A DNA stretch of 64,000 nucleotides. Source: CAWHJB01 sp963698715 (GTDB lineage Bacteria > Chloroflexota > Anaerolineae > Anaerolineales > UBA4823). How positions within the stretch are numbered: position 1 is the stretch's first letter; each line of letters opens with the position of its first letter. Below, piece after piece: positions 22,968-32,735 of this stretch. The notes below the pieces were generated by a model, which had not been told where the DNA came from, did no database searches, and saw only the letters and a list, made by a program, of their open reading frames with translations. The position numbers and the translations under genes are program-made. The stretch is taken from the NCBI GenBank assembly GCA_963698715.1, contig CAVORW010000001.1:124001-188000 (forward strand), given 5' to 3'.

Positions 22968-23465
22968 CTAATATCCTTCAGCGTTTTCCAGGAAGTCCGC
23001 CAGCAGTTGCAGGGCTTCCTGAGCTGTTTGTTCCTTGATCTGCAGCCGGTCCCCTTGCCAGATATGGCTCCAGGCTTCGTCGACTCCGCGAGCACTGAGG
23101 CCAATCCAGGTGAGGCCAACCGGTTTTTCGGGTGTGCCACCACCCGGCCCAGCGATCCCGCTGATAGACACGCCGATATCGGCGGCTAAGGCCCTGCGAA
23201 CGCCGCAGGCCATTTCAAGCACTGTTTCTTTGCTGACGGCCCCATACTTTTCCAGGGTTTCCCACCGAACACCTAAAAGACGAACTTTGGCTTCGTAAGC
23301 ATACGCGGTGACCGATCCCATGTAATATGTGGACGATCCAGGAACGTTGGTAATACGGTGCCCGACCAACCCCCCGGTGCACAACTCGGCAACAGCCAGG
23401 CGCAAGCCCTGGCGGCGTAATAATTCCCCGACGATTACTTCTAATGGTTTTTGATTCATGGGCAT
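22968..23465 (-). CDS. pncC: Nicotinamide-nucleotide amidase (CinA C-terminal/PncC type)
   Basis: 165 residues, a stand-alone CinA C-terminal domain. Motifs AELCTGGLVGHRITNVPGSS (with T in place of the usual S-rich AESCTGG), YGAVSKETVLEMACGVR and GIAGPGGGTPEKPVG are diagnostic. The enzyme hydrolyses NMN to nicotinate mononucleotide and ammonia in NAD recycling. ATG at 23465 or the third codon may be used. It is divergent from uvrC. Confidence 0.92.
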   Translation of the reverse strand: MPMNQKPLEVIVGELLRRQGLRLAVAELCTGGLVGHRITNVPGSSTYYMGSVTAYAYEAKVRLLGVRWETLEKYGAVSKETVLEMACGVRRALAADIGVSISGIAGPGGGTPEKPVGLTWIGLSARGVDEAWSHIWQGDRLQIKEQTAQEALQLLADFLENAEGY

Positions 23466-23522
23466 TATTATCCAATCCTTGTGGGTTCAATCTCCGGCCA
23501 TAGGCTCTTGGATTAGACGGAA

Positions 23523-23596
23523 ATTTGGTGTTCGGTTTGTTCGGCGCCAGCCGAACAAACCGAACACCAAATCTACAAACTTTGAGTGCCCCCTTT
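23523..23596. repeat. Palindromic repeat, GGTGTTCGGTTTG family (copy C)
   Basis: A perfect 23-base stem (23523-23545 with 23550-23572) with the 4-base loop GCCA. The inner arm is GTTCGGC with GCCGAAC. The right flank CTACAAACTTTGAGTGCCCCC is the inverted form of the left flank of copies D and E, so this copy is in the opposite orientation. It lies between pncC and uvrC. Confidence 0.88.
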
Positions 23597-23640
23597 GGGA
23601 CCTCAATGCGGCTTTGTCAGGCGTGATAGAATTAATAGAT

Positions 23641-25503
23641 ATGGAGATCACCGAACCTCTGTCTATCTTGCTCAACTCACTTCCACAAAAACCTGGCTGT
23701 TACCTGATGAAAGATGGTAATGGTAAGGTGATATATGTAGGTAAGGCTGTTAACCTGAAAAATCGGGTGCGTTCTTATTTCCACAGCAGTGCCCAGCAGG
23801 ATCCAAAAACCCGCCAACTGGTGCGCAAGATCCAGGATATCGAATGGATCGTCGTTGGATCTGAACTGGAAGCTCTGATCCTGGAAATGAACCTGATCAA
23901 GAAGTACCGCCCGCATTATAACATCCGCCTCAAAGATGATAAACGCTATCCTTACATCAAAGTCCACTGGGCAGACGCGTATCCAAAAGTGACCGTTACT
24001 CGCCAGATGGTCCAGGACGGTTCTCGCTACTATGGCCCGTACACCAGCGTCTGGGCAGTCCACCAGACATTAGACGTGTTAAGAAGGATTTTCCCCTATC
24101 TAACCTGCGATCGGGAAATTACAGGCCAGGACGACCGGGCCTGTCTGTATTATGATATCAAGCTGTGTACTGCACCCTGCATTGGGGCAATCAAGCATCA
24201 CGAGTATCGCCAGATGATCGATGATTTGGGACAATTCCTGAACGGCCGGACTGAGCCAATAGTCTCCAGATTGCAATCTGAAATGGAAACCGCTGCCGAA
24301 TCGCTAAAATTTGAACGCGCTGCGGCTCTGCGCGACCAGCTGCGAGCGATTGAAAACGTGGTCGAGCGCCAGAAGGTCATTTCAAACGATTATATCGATT
24401 CGGATGTGCTGGCAATGGCTCGCGATGCTGGCGAAGCCTGTATCCAGGTTTTTTTCATCCGGGGTGGAAAATTGATCGGGCGGGACTATTTCATGATGGA
24501 GGGTACCGAGGACACCCAGGACGCGGCAATTATGGCTGAATTCATCAAGCAGTTTTATGATCAGGCTTCCAATGTGCCGCCTCAGGTGCTGCTGCCCCAC
24601 GAAGTTGAAGAAGCCCAAATCATTCGGCAGTGGTTGAGCCAGAAGCGCGGTGGTGAGAAAGTAGAGATCATGGTTCCACACCAGGGTCAGCAGCAGGAAT
24701 TAATCGAGATGGCAGCTGAAAATGCCGTTGAAACGCTGACTGCTCTGAAAGCCCAGTGGCAGATGGACAAGCACCGCCAGGAAGAAGCGTTAAGCGAACT
24801 TCAGCAAGCCCTGGGTCTTGCACAGCCACCCGGGAAAATCGAGTGTTATGATATCTCTAATACCCAGGGCACTGCCGCTGTGGGCAGCATGGTAGTTTTT
24901 GAGCAGGGTGTGCCCAGTAAAAAAAGTTATCGCCGCTTTAATATCCGCAGCGTGAGCGGGCCGGATGATTTTGCCAGCATGGAAGAGGTTCTGACCCGCA
25001 GGTTTAATCGTTGGCATGCTGCCCGCCAGGCTGCGAACGAACCAGGTAAGAAGCCTGATCAATCTTTTGCGCGTTTACCCGACCTGTTGATCGTAGATGG
25101 CGGTAAGGGCCAGCTAAGCCGGGCGGTTGCTGTGCTTGAACGCTTCGATCTGCTGGACAAAATTCCGGTCGCTGGTCTGGCCAAACAAAATGAAGAATTG
25201 TTTGTGCCTGGCAGGTCGATTTCCATTCTGCTGCCGCGCCAGTCCCAGGGGTTGTATCTGCTTCAGCGGATACGGGATGAGGCCCACCGCTTTGCAATCA
25301 CGGCCCATCGCAACCGGCGCGAGAAGGCTGGATTGGCATCTCGCTTGGACGCTGTGCCTGGGATTGGACCTGCTCGGCGAAAAGCCCTTTTGGCCCGCTT
25401 TGGTTCAATTGATGCAATTCAGGAGGCCGCCAATGAAGAGCTGCTTTCAGTGCCGGGCATCAATCTGGGTATTGTTGAGGCGCTGAAAGCTCATTTGGAT
25501 TGA
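23641..25503 (+). CDS. uvrC: Excinuclease ABC subunit C
   Basis: 620 residues from ATG 23641; upstream in-frame codons run through the palindromic repeat and were rejected. Domains: GIY-YIG nuclease (KPGCYLMKDGNGKVIYVGKA, about 16-90), UVR helix (ESLKFERAAALRDQLRAI, about 205-240), the RNase H-like 5' nuclease domain (IECYDISNTQG, LIVDGGKGQL) and C-terminal helix-hairpin-helix (VPGIGPARRKALL, VPGINLGIVEAL). It makes both incisions in nucleotide excision repair. TGATAGAAT at 23624-23632 could be an extended -10, which would place the start of transcription near the ATG. Confidence 0.97.
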   Translation: MEITEPLSILLNSLPQKPGCYLMKDGNGKVIYVGKAVNLKNRVRSYFHSSAQQDPKTRQLVRKIQDIEWIVVGSELEALILEMNLIKKYRPHYNIRLKDDKRYPYIKVHWADAYPKVTVTRQMVQDGSRYYGPYTSVWAVHQTLDVLRRIFPYLTCDREITGQDDRACLYYDIKLCTAPCIGAIKHHEYRQMIDDLGQFLNGRTEPIVSRLQSEMETAAESLKFERAAALRDQLRAIENVVERQKVISNDYIDSDVLAMARDAGEACIQVFFIRGGKLIGRDYFMMEGTEDTQDAAIMAEFIKQFYDQASNVPPQVLLPHEVEEAQIIRQWLSQKRGGEKVEIMVPHQGQQQELIEMAAENAVETLTALKAQWQMDKHRQEEALSELQQALGLAQPPGKIECYDISNTQGTAAVGSMVVFEQGVPSKKSYRRFNIRSVSGPDDFASMEEVLTRRFNRWHAARQAANEPGKKPDQSFARLPDLLIVDGGKGQLSRAVAVLERFDLLDKIPVAGLAKQNEELFVPGRSISILLPRQSQGLYLLQRIRDEAHRFAITAHRNRREKAGLASRLDAVPGIGPARRKALLARFGSIDAIQEAANEELLSVPGINLGIVEALKAHLD

Positions 25504-25729
25504 GCAAAAAGGGTGCCCAAAACACACAACACTCTCGCTACATTTTGGCTCAGATATTAATTGAGAAGACCACTAAGTTGTCTGTCAGGATAAATTTGAT
25601 GAATGTGTGGGCGAATTTCGTCCACAAATATCCATCTAAAACAACTTGACTAAGTTAGCCCGCCTGATGAAGTCTATAAGCATAGTCAGATGCAATACAG
25701 TCTATTGGCATCTGTGATAGGAGTTTAGA

Positions 25730-25858
25730 ATGCCTAAAAGTAAAAAGAAGAGTGTATCAAAGAGAGAACAACGCAACCTGCGGACCCAGCAGATCGTGTT
25801 TTATGCAATTGGGATCATCATTATTTTGAGCATGGTGATTTCACTGGTCGCAAATTGA
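25730..25858 (+). CDS. 42-residue single-span membrane protein
   Basis: ATG at 25730 with TAGGAG 7 bases upstream; stop at 25856. A strongly basic N-terminus MPKSKKKSVSKREQRNLR precedes one hydrophobic segment VFYAIGIIIILSMVISLVA, giving an N-in membrane protein. Similar short Lys-rich single-span proteins occur in Chloroflexota, but I know no function. The remainder of 25504-26031 shows no other gene. Confidence 0.65.
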   Translation: MPKSKKKSVSKREQRNLRTQQIVFYAIGIIIILSMVISLVAN

Positions 25859-26031
25859 GGTTGTCTGGGAAGTCTGGCCGATTATTGAAGTGGAGGGTGG
25901 ACTGTGCCCATAATCGCTCTCTGAGTATCACTATCGCGGAAAGGCACTCGCCCACAGTTGTTAATTATCCCAACTTAAGCCGATCGTCCTGGTGAATATG
26001 AGAATCCAGGTAGAGCACCGCAAGCGCGGTT

Positions 26032-29000
26032 TTAACCTGGAAAGGTCTCATCCTTTAGCAAAGACCAGATCGTTTCGTTAAATTTTTGAACGGAAAAAGG
26101 TTTTTGCAGCCAGTGGACGCCGCCCTTTTCTAATATCCGCTGGTAATTACCCTCCAATGGATGGCCAGTAATGAAAAGTATCTTAATATCGCCATAGTTC
26201 GCTTGAAGGTGGTTATATAATTCGATCCCGCCCATGGCGGGCATGACTACATCGCTGATTATGAGCGTTATCCGCCCCATTTCTCGCTCGAAGATCTCAA
26301 GCGCATGCTGGCCATTCGCAGCTGTGATCACCTCATACTGATTGGCTTGCAGTAGGGCGCAAATTGCCTCGCGGGTAATTTCATCGTCCTCAACGACCAG
26401 AATGGTTTCTCCTTGGCCGCTGACCTCCTGAGGTATGTCTGAAATTGGGGGCATCAACGGTGGGTTTTGAAGCATCGGCAGATAGATGATAAAGTTTGTG
26501 CCTGCCCCGGGCTGGCTCTTTACATCGATAAACCCTTCATGATTACGGATGATGCCATAAACTTGCGCCAAACCCAACCCGGTTCCCTGGCCTACCGGTT
26601 TTGTCGTGAAGAATGGCTCAAAAATGTGTTGGATCACCTCCGCGGGGATACCTGTACCCGTATCAGAAATTTGGATTCGAATCCAGTTTCCGGATGGCAT
26701 GCTGATAACTGGTGGAGGTTGCCCGACCTGCAGTTCATAGCGAGTCAGGGCGAATTGAAGTAATCCACCTTCTGGCATCGCATCCCTGGCATTTAAAGCC
26801 AGATTCATGAACACCTGCTGCAAGCGAGTAGGGTCGGCATTGACCCAATAATTGCCTGGCTGGTAGGTCAGCTCCAGGCTAATCGTCTCCGGTAGGATCC
26901 GGCCGAGCATTTTATCGAGTTCTTTCACGAATGGCAACAGATCCAGCGCAGTCTGCTCCATAATAGAACGTCGGCTGAAGTCCAATATTTGCCGGATCAG
27001 GCTGGCAGCGCGCTGCACCTGTTCTTCAATGATTTTCAACTTATCCCGGCTATCTTTTGGTATATCCGGCTCGTTGCGAAGTAAGTCGGCATAGACCAGG
27101 ATTGCTGCCATAATATTGTTGAAATCGTGGGCAATACCGGCTGCCAGCTGTCCCACAGTAGCCAGCCTTTCCTGGCTTTGGATGCGATCCTGGTTTTCCC
27201 TTTCTCGAGTAACTTCACGCAGTGTCAATACCCATTGCTGGGATGGCTCCCCAACTGGCCGAATTTGGGCTTCAAATATCCGGCGGGGAGGGCCCTCCAG
27301 GGTGATTTCGACGGGCAGCAGATCTTCCTGGTGCTCCAGCAATTCTTGAAATGGAGTAGAGCCGAGATAATCGCCAATCTTGTCATCGATTTCTGGGTTA
27401 AGAATCGTCAGTATCTGTAGGCCAATTGGGTTAGTAACCAGTAAGTTAAACTCATGATCCAGCAAGACGGTCCCCACCGGCATATGCTCAACCAGGCTTT
27501 CCAGATGTTTTTGCTGTGCAGTGAGCAGGGCAGTCAGTCGCTGGGCAGCTGTGGACGCCTGGTTTGCAAAGGTGTTGACCAGGCGCATGTGTTCTGCTCT
27601 GAAAGCAGCTCTGTTCTGGCTGGCAAGCATGAGCAAACCCACCAGCTGACCGCCAATTTTGACAGGCGCATAGATGTAAGATGTAAATTCACTCACTGGC
27701 ACTTGATTGGCCTGATAATCCTTCGATTGAACCAGCTCAAGCGCACAATTTAGCGCTTTTTTACCCCCATGGGCATGGATTGCCTCCAGGAATGTAGCAC
27801 GAATCTTTTCCAGACCTGTGTCGGAAAGCGGCCAGCTGGTCCTAACAGAGATTGACCGGCAGTCACCATTTGACAGATAGCCAATTACCGCATCGCTAAG
27901 GACGGCGCTCTGAAGGTGCTCCATCACCAGCGTTAAAAGCTCCTGGTAAGAGAATCGGAAGGCGATCTCCTGACTTAATTCGTAAAGCTCAGTCAATTCA
28001 GCTGTACGTTGAGCAACTGTCTGTTCTAGCTCCTCGGCATGCAATCGGACCTGTTCATATAAAAGTGCATTTTCCAGAGCCACGGAGATTTGCCCTGCTA
28101 ACACCTGGAGCAGATCATGATCCTGTTCGTTCAACTGTCTGGAACGATCCGTCTCAATATTGATCACACCTACAACCTGGCTTCCCCTAAATATTGGAAC
28201 AGCCAGTTCTGAGGCGCTTTCTATCATACAGTCCTGATAATCCGGGTCTTTGGTCACATCAGGGACCAGAGCCGGTCGGGCGGTACGAGCCACTCTCCCG
28301 ATAATACCCTTATCTAATGGGAATACACTTTTTTCTGGCCGTGGTCCGTAAGAGGCTTTGAGCACCAGTTGAGCGTGTTCGATTAGGAAAATTCTGACCT
28401 GGGGATAGCCAACCTGGACGCCAAGCCGGCGGACAAATTCTTCCAGCAGAACCTGCGGTTCATGGCGTTGATTGAAGGTTTGGGTAAGGCTTTGAATGAA
28501 TGTGATTTCTGCCAGCCTGCGCTGAACCTCCTGGTAGCGACTGGCATTGCTGAGAGCCAGGCTAACTTCCTGGCAAATAGCGCTCATCAGGACTAGATGA
28601 TCCGGTGAAAAATGTTCAGGCTCTATGTGCAAAACGGTCAGCACCCCCAACAATTGCTGGCCAGAAAGAATAGGGGCAGAGATTGCAGAGTTTAAATCAT
28701 CATCCAGCCCTGGCACAGGCAGCCAGCGCACATCTTGGCGAAGGTCAGGGATATATAGTGGCTGCCGGTTTTCTGCAACCCAGCCGGCCAGTCCGATGCC
28801 TGGTCTGAGCCTGAAATTCTCATCCAGCTCTTGCAGAGACATATTTGTCGATCCAAATATGGCCCGGATGCTCAAACGAGCATCTTCTGGCAGATAGATG
28901 AACGCCTGGCCAACCACTCCGTTTAATGCTTGGCAAGTAAGATGAATGGCGCGCAACAAGATTACGTCCGGTTCCAGGCTGGACACGATTTCTCGCCCAA

Positions 29001-30897
29001 TATCATAAAGCAGGCTGAGATGCCGTCTCTCTGTAGCTGCTTGCGCGAACAGGCGGGCGTTTTCAATCGCAATCGAAGCCTGGTCCGCCAACAGGCGCAG
29101 CATGTGGATTTCATTCTCTGGGAATTGGCGCGAGCTGCGGTAGGAGATATTCATAACCCCTACGACCCGTTCACCGAAAATCAACGGCAGCCCAATAATT
29201 GCACCGGCCCAACTCGTAGGGGCATTCTTGTATAGTGGATGCTGGGTCATGTCTGGAACAAGAATCGTATTACCAGTTCGGGCAACGGAATAGGTCAATC
29301 CATCCTGGCGCGGCTCGCTGAAGGGTTTCTTTTGGGGACCATCGGCCCATAGAGCAGCCCCAAAAGTAAGTTTGCCATCGCCGTCGGCGTTGTATAAAAA
29401 TATATGGCTGTTGTTCACCTCTGGCAGCAAGCTGATCGCAGAATACAGGATATTATCCAGCACCTGGCTCAGCTCGAGGCTGGCAGTTAAACTCAAGCTA
29501 GCCTGGCGGACTGCTTCCAATTCTTCAGCGCGCTGACGCAGGCTGTTTTCCAATTTTTTCTGTTGGGTAATATCCTCGACCGTTCCTTCATAATACAAGA
29601 CTTGCCCATCCGCTGCTTTAATCGTTTGTGCGGTTTCGCGGACATATAGTTCCAATCCATCTTTACGCCGCCAGATAGTTTCCAGACCGTTTACCTGTCC
29701 CTCGTCACTGATGATGGTTCTAAATTGCTGCCTCGATGGATCCGAGGCATAACCCAATTCTTCCAGGTTGCGCTGCTGCAGTTCTTCCAGCGAGCTGTGC
29801 CCAAGCATTTCAATCAGCGCCGGGTTGGCGATCACAATTTGGCCTTCAGGTGTAGCCCGGTAGATGCCAATCATTGCATTCTTAAAGATCGACCGGAAGC
29901 GTTCTTCGGAGAGCTGGAGTGCTTGCTCCGATCGGACCTGATCGGTGATATCTTCGAACATGCCTTGGATGAGCGGCTTTTCATTCGCCGTGAACAGTTT
30001 TGCCAGGACACGTACGAATCGACGTTCCTGATCGGGGCGGGTGATCTCAAGCTTAATTTCGATTTGTCCGCGCAGCCGGACTATCTCCAACATGCGTTGG
30101 ATGGCCTCGTTGACTTGTCCGGGTTCTAATGCATATACTGGCTTACCAATCAAATCGTCTTCTTTTAGTCCGGTGATGGTGACAAATTTTCGATTACAAG
30201 ACAGGATTTTGGCTGAAATCGGATCAATAATCACAATACCGTCAATTGCAGACTCAAACAAGCTGCGATATTGAACTTCAGCCTGGTGCAATTGGGTGAA
30301 TAACCGGGCATTTTCGATCGCGATAGAGATATGGTTTGCCAGAGCTTCTATTACCGGACCATGCTCGGCTGTCAGGCCGCTGCCAAAGACATTGAAGACA
30401 CCAATGATCTCTTGCAGGCTTTGGATCGGGGCAACAATCGCCGGATGGTTACCATAGGCTTCAATGAACTTATCCTTGAGGGTGTTCAGATCCTCGGGAA
30501 TAAATTGCACGACAATGGTTGAACTATCGGGCAAGTATAGAGGCTTACCGGATTGCAGCACTTCATGGTATGGCTGCACCTGATTGGCAGGCAACGCATA
30601 ACCTTCGGCTTCAAAACCAACCAGTTTCTTGAGACGATCCAATAAGCTGCTGGGCTGTGACAGCGCCCGAATTACCAGATTCTGGCGGTCATCGTCCAAA
30701 ATTGAAATGACACCAATCAGATTTAAGCTGGCGATTTGTTCCTTAAACACAGCATAAACCTGGTCTTCCGAATGGGATGATCGCTGGATCATGGCTGCAG
30801 CCGCGTTGAAGGCTTCCAGCAAATCGGCCACCCGGCCTGACCCCAAATCTCCGATTTGTTTATTTAGATGAGAATGGTTGTTTTCGTGATCTGTCAT
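26032..30897 (-). CDS. Multi-GAF/PAS hybrid sensor histidine kinase with receiver
   Basis: 1621 residues, no membrane segment, so a cytoplasmic sensor. Order by inspection: GAF (about 35-200), PAS (208-320), PAS (330-447), GAF (480-620), GAF (640-790), GAF (810-950), coiled coil (950-975), GAF (975-1120), PAS (1130-1235), HisKA with His1257 in GIAHDFNN, HATPase_c (1350-1475, DTGTGIP and GTGLGLAQVYG) and a C-terminal receiver with the phospho-acceptor Asp1549 in IISDVVMP. Each GAF ends in the A-I-E-N-A-R-L-F type helix. The five GAFs may integrate small-molecule or redox signals; ligands cannot be predicted. No partner regulator is adjacent. Confidence 0.93.
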   Translation of the reverse strand: MTDHENNHSHLNKQIGDLGSGRVADLLEAFNAAAAMIQRSSHSEDQVYAVFKEQIASLNLIGVISILDDDRQNLVIRALSQPSSLLDRLKKLVGFEAEGYALPANQVQPYHEVLQSGKPLYLPDSSTIVVQFIPEDLNTLKDKFIEAYGNHPAIVAPIQSLQEIIGVFNVFGSGLTAEHGPVIEALANHISIAIENARLFTQLHQAEVQYRSLFESAIDGIVIIDPISAKILSCNRKFVTITGLKEDDLIGKPVYALEPGQVNEAIQRMLEIVRLRGQIEIKLEITRPDQERRFVRVLAKLFTANEKPLIQGMFEDITDQVRSEQALQLSEERFRSIFKNAMIGIYRATPEGQIVIANPALIEMLGHSSLEELQQRNLEELGYASDPSRQQFRTIISDEGQVNGLETIWRRKDGLELYVRETAQTIKAADGQVLYYEGTVEDITQQKKLENSLRQRAEELEAVRQASLSLTASLELSQVLDNILYSAISLLPEVNNSHIFLYNADGDGKLTFGAALWADGPQKKPFSEPRQDGLTYSVARTGNTILVPDMTQHPLYKNAPTSWAGAIIGLPLIFGERVVGVMNISYRSSRQFPENEIHMLRLLADQASIAIENARLFAQAATERRHLSLLYDIGREIVSSLEPDVILLRAIHLTCQALNGVVGQAFIYLPEDARLSIRAIFGSTNMSLQELDENFRLRPGIGLAGWVAENRQPLYIPDLRQDVRWLPVPGLDDDLNSAISAPILSGQQLLGVLTVLHIEPEHFSPDHLVLMSAICQEVSLALSNASRYQEVQRRLAEITFIQSLTQTFNQRHEPQVLLEEFVRRLGVQVGYPQVRIFLIEHAQLVLKASYGPRPEKSVFPLDKGIIGRVARTARPALVPDVTKDPDYQDCMIESASELAVPIFRGSQVVGVINIETDRSRQLNEQDHDLLQVLAGQISVALENALLYEQVRLHAEELEQTVAQRTAELTELYELSQEIAFRFSYQELLTLVMEHLQSAVLSDAVIGYLSNGDCRSISVRTSWPLSDTGLEKIRATFLEAIHAHGGKKALNCALELVQSKDYQANQVPVSEFTSYIYAPVKIGGQLVGLLMLASQNRAAFRAEHMRLVNTFANQASTAAQRLTALLTAQQKHLESLVEHMPVGTVLLDHEFNLLVTNPIGLQILTILNPEIDDKIGDYLGSTPFQELLEHQEDLLPVEITLEGPPRRIFEAQIRPVGEPSQQWVLTLREVTRERENQDRIQSQERLATVGQLAAGIAHDFNNIMAAILVYADLLRNEPDIPKDSRDKLKIIEEQVQRAASLIRQILDFSRRSIMEQTALDLLPFVKELDKMLGRILPETISLELTYQPGNYWVNADPTRLQQVFMNLALNARDAMPEGGLLQFALTRYELQVGQPPPVISMPSGNWIRIQISDTGTGIPAEVIQHIFEPFFTTKPVGQGTGLGLAQVYGIIRNHEGFIDVKSQPGAGTNFIIYLPMLQNPPLMPPISDIPQEVSGQGETILVVEDDEITREAICALLQANQYEVITAANGQHALEIFEREMGRITLIISDVVMPAMGGIELYNHLQANYGDIKILFITGHPLEGNYQRILEKGGVHWLQKPFSVQKFNETIWSLLKDETFPG

Positions 30898-31055
30898 TTG
30901 AATTCTAAGATTATTTTTTCAGGCGGCATTGCCAGACCGATCCATCCATGGTTCATTATACTCAGATCATTGTGCAGGGCACCTTGTGAAATTGTCAGGA
31001 GAGCAGTCAAAGCTGGCGGAATCTTTCGTGGGCCGGAAAAGCTTGGCCCACATCC

Positions 31056-31194
31056 AACAACATCAACAACATTTTAGTGCACCCCCAAAGGCGGGGAGCA
31101 CTAAAAGTTTGTAGATTTGGTGTTCGGTTTGTGCGGCGCCAGCCGCACAAACCGAACACCAAAATTATTTTTCTACAACACTTGAGTACACCCC
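31056..31194. repeat. Palindromic repeat, GGTGTTCGGTTTG family (copy D) with a partial end copy
   Basis: The full unit spans 31093-31194. A 22-base perfect stem (31116-31137 with 31142-31163, loop GCCA, inner arm GTGCGGC/GCCGCAC) is enclosed by imperfect terminal inverted repeats (GGGGAGCACTAAAAG... and the complement of ...CTTGAGTACACCCC, 16 of 22 matching). CCCCAAAGGC stands on both sides. Left of it, 31056-31086 looks like the right end of another unit (CAACATTTTAGTGCACCCC). The rest of 30898-31363 holds no gene. Confidence 0.85.
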
Positions 31195-31363
31195 AAAGGC
31201 CCACGTATACTTGGCGATGAGCTTTCCATGTTAGAATTCGTAATCAGCAGGGCTGCTAAAATGCTCAAATAAACATAGAATCCATAGTCTTCGGTGGACC
31301 CTTAAATCGTGATCTAAAATAAGTATTTGGGGTTTATTAGTATACAACGCGAAGGATCAAATC

Positions 31364-32626
31364 ATGGCATCAACAAAATCAACCACAGCTTGGGCCGAAG
31401 TAGATGATAACGGCAGGTTAATTCTGCCTCAGGAAGTAATTGCGAATTACGGATTGAAGCCGGGAGCTAAGGTGCGATTGGATGAGGGGGGTAATTTTGT
31501 GCGGATGCATCGGCCAATTACTCAGTTGACCAAGGTGTATATCGAACCTACGGTTGCCTGTAATCTGGACTGTATCACCTGTTATCGAAACGACTGGGAT
31601 CAGACAATTGGACGGATGAGCGAAGAGACATTTGGCAATATTCTCAATGGGCTCAAAGCCCTTGACCCTATCCCGAGCGTGTATTTTGGTGGGATCGGCG
31701 AGCCCTTATTTCATCCAAAGACGATCGATTGGATTGCAGAGATCAAGGCGCTGGGTGTCAAGGTTGAATTAATCACAAATGGCACGATCTTGAACGAGAA
31801 AAAATCACGGCAGCTGATTGACTCTGGCCTGGATACGATCTGGGTTTCAATTGATGGCGCTTCACCCGATACTTATGCTGATATTCGTCTGGGGGCAGAA
31901 CTGCCAAATGTGCTTGAAAACCTCAAGCGTTTGCATAAAATCCGAAAGGGTGGTCACTTCCCAAAACCCGAGATTGGGGTAGCATTTGTGGCTATGAGAG
32001 GAAATATTGCCGATCTCCCGAAGATCATTCGGATGGGCCACCTTTTCGGGGCCAAATATTATTCTGTTAGCAACATCCAGCCCGTCACACCAGAGCTCCA
32101 GGAGGGCCGACTTTATACGCGCACAATGCATAATATTGCCTATATCCCATCGCCGGTCTTACCGAGTCTGAATCTACCAAAGATAGATTTTAATCAGGAG
32201 ACTAGCGCGGCATTAATTGAGGCGTTTAACAGCGGTTGCAATGTCAGTTATGCTGGTAATAACTGGGGAGGTGCAAACGACACCTGTAATTTTGTTGAAA
32301 GCGGGACGATGTCGATCGCCTGGAATGGCGATGTTAGCCCTTGCTGGCCGTTGATGCACACCCACACCAGCTATCTGCACGGCAAGCCACGCGTCTCACT
32401 GAAGCACATAATTGGCTCTGTGAATGAGCGTTCTCTGCAAGACCTGTGGCTTGATCCTGAATATCTGGCATATCGTCAGAGATTACACAATTTTGTTTTC
32501 GCACCCTGCACTTTCTGTGGTGGGTGTGACCTCTCCGAAAGCAATGTGGAAGATTGTATCGGTAATACGATCTTCCCGGTGTGTGGTGGATGTTTGTGGG
32601 CGCAAGGAATTATCCAATGCCCGTAA
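31364..32626 (+). CDS. AbrB-radical SAM/SPASM protein, tungsten cofactor oxidoreductase maturase type
   Basis: 420 residues with GAAGGA 7 bases before the ATG. Residues about 8-50 form an AbrB/SpoVT-like domain (VDDNGRLILPQEVIANYGLKPG). The radical SAM motif is C66-x3-C70-x2-C73 (CNLDCITC), and the C-terminus has SPASM-like cysteines (CTFCGGCDLSE, CGGCLW) for extra iron-sulfur clusters. This exact fusion is known as the maturase associated with tungsten aldehyde oxidoreductases. The MoaD-like and AOR genes immediately follow, which supports that role. Confidence 0.88.
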   Translation: MASTKSTTAWAEVDDNGRLILPQEVIANYGLKPGAKVRLDEGGNFVRMHRPITQLTKVYIEPTVACNLDCITCYRNDWDQTIGRMSEETFGNILNGLKALDPIPSVYFGGIGEPLFHPKTIDWIAEIKALGVKVELITNGTILNEKKSRQLIDSGLDTIWVSIDGASPDTYADIRLGAELPNVLENLKRLHKIRKGGHFPKPEIGVAFVAMRGNIADLPKIIRMGHLFGAKYYSVSNIQPVTPELQEGRLYTRTMHNIAYIPSPVLPSLNLPKIDFNQETSAALIEAFNSGCNVSYAGNNWGGANDTCNFVESGTMSIAWNGDVSPCWPLMHTHTSYLHGKPRVSLKHIIGSVNERSLQDLWLDPEYLAYRQRLHNFVFAPCTFCGGCDLSESNVEDCIGNTIFPVCGGCLWAQGIIQCP

Positions 32627-32735
32627 TTTACTCCCAACTGAACGAAACGATGTGAACTATTTGTCCTTGATGGACTCCAATGGATGAATCTTTGCAAGTG
32701 ATCTACAGGCCTGGCCTGGAAAATAGGCGAAACCG

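Noticed and set aside
23458..23640. A 61-codon N-terminal extension of UvrC
   Set aside because: The extension is the palindromic repeat translated; the GIY-YIG domain starts normally from ATG 23641.
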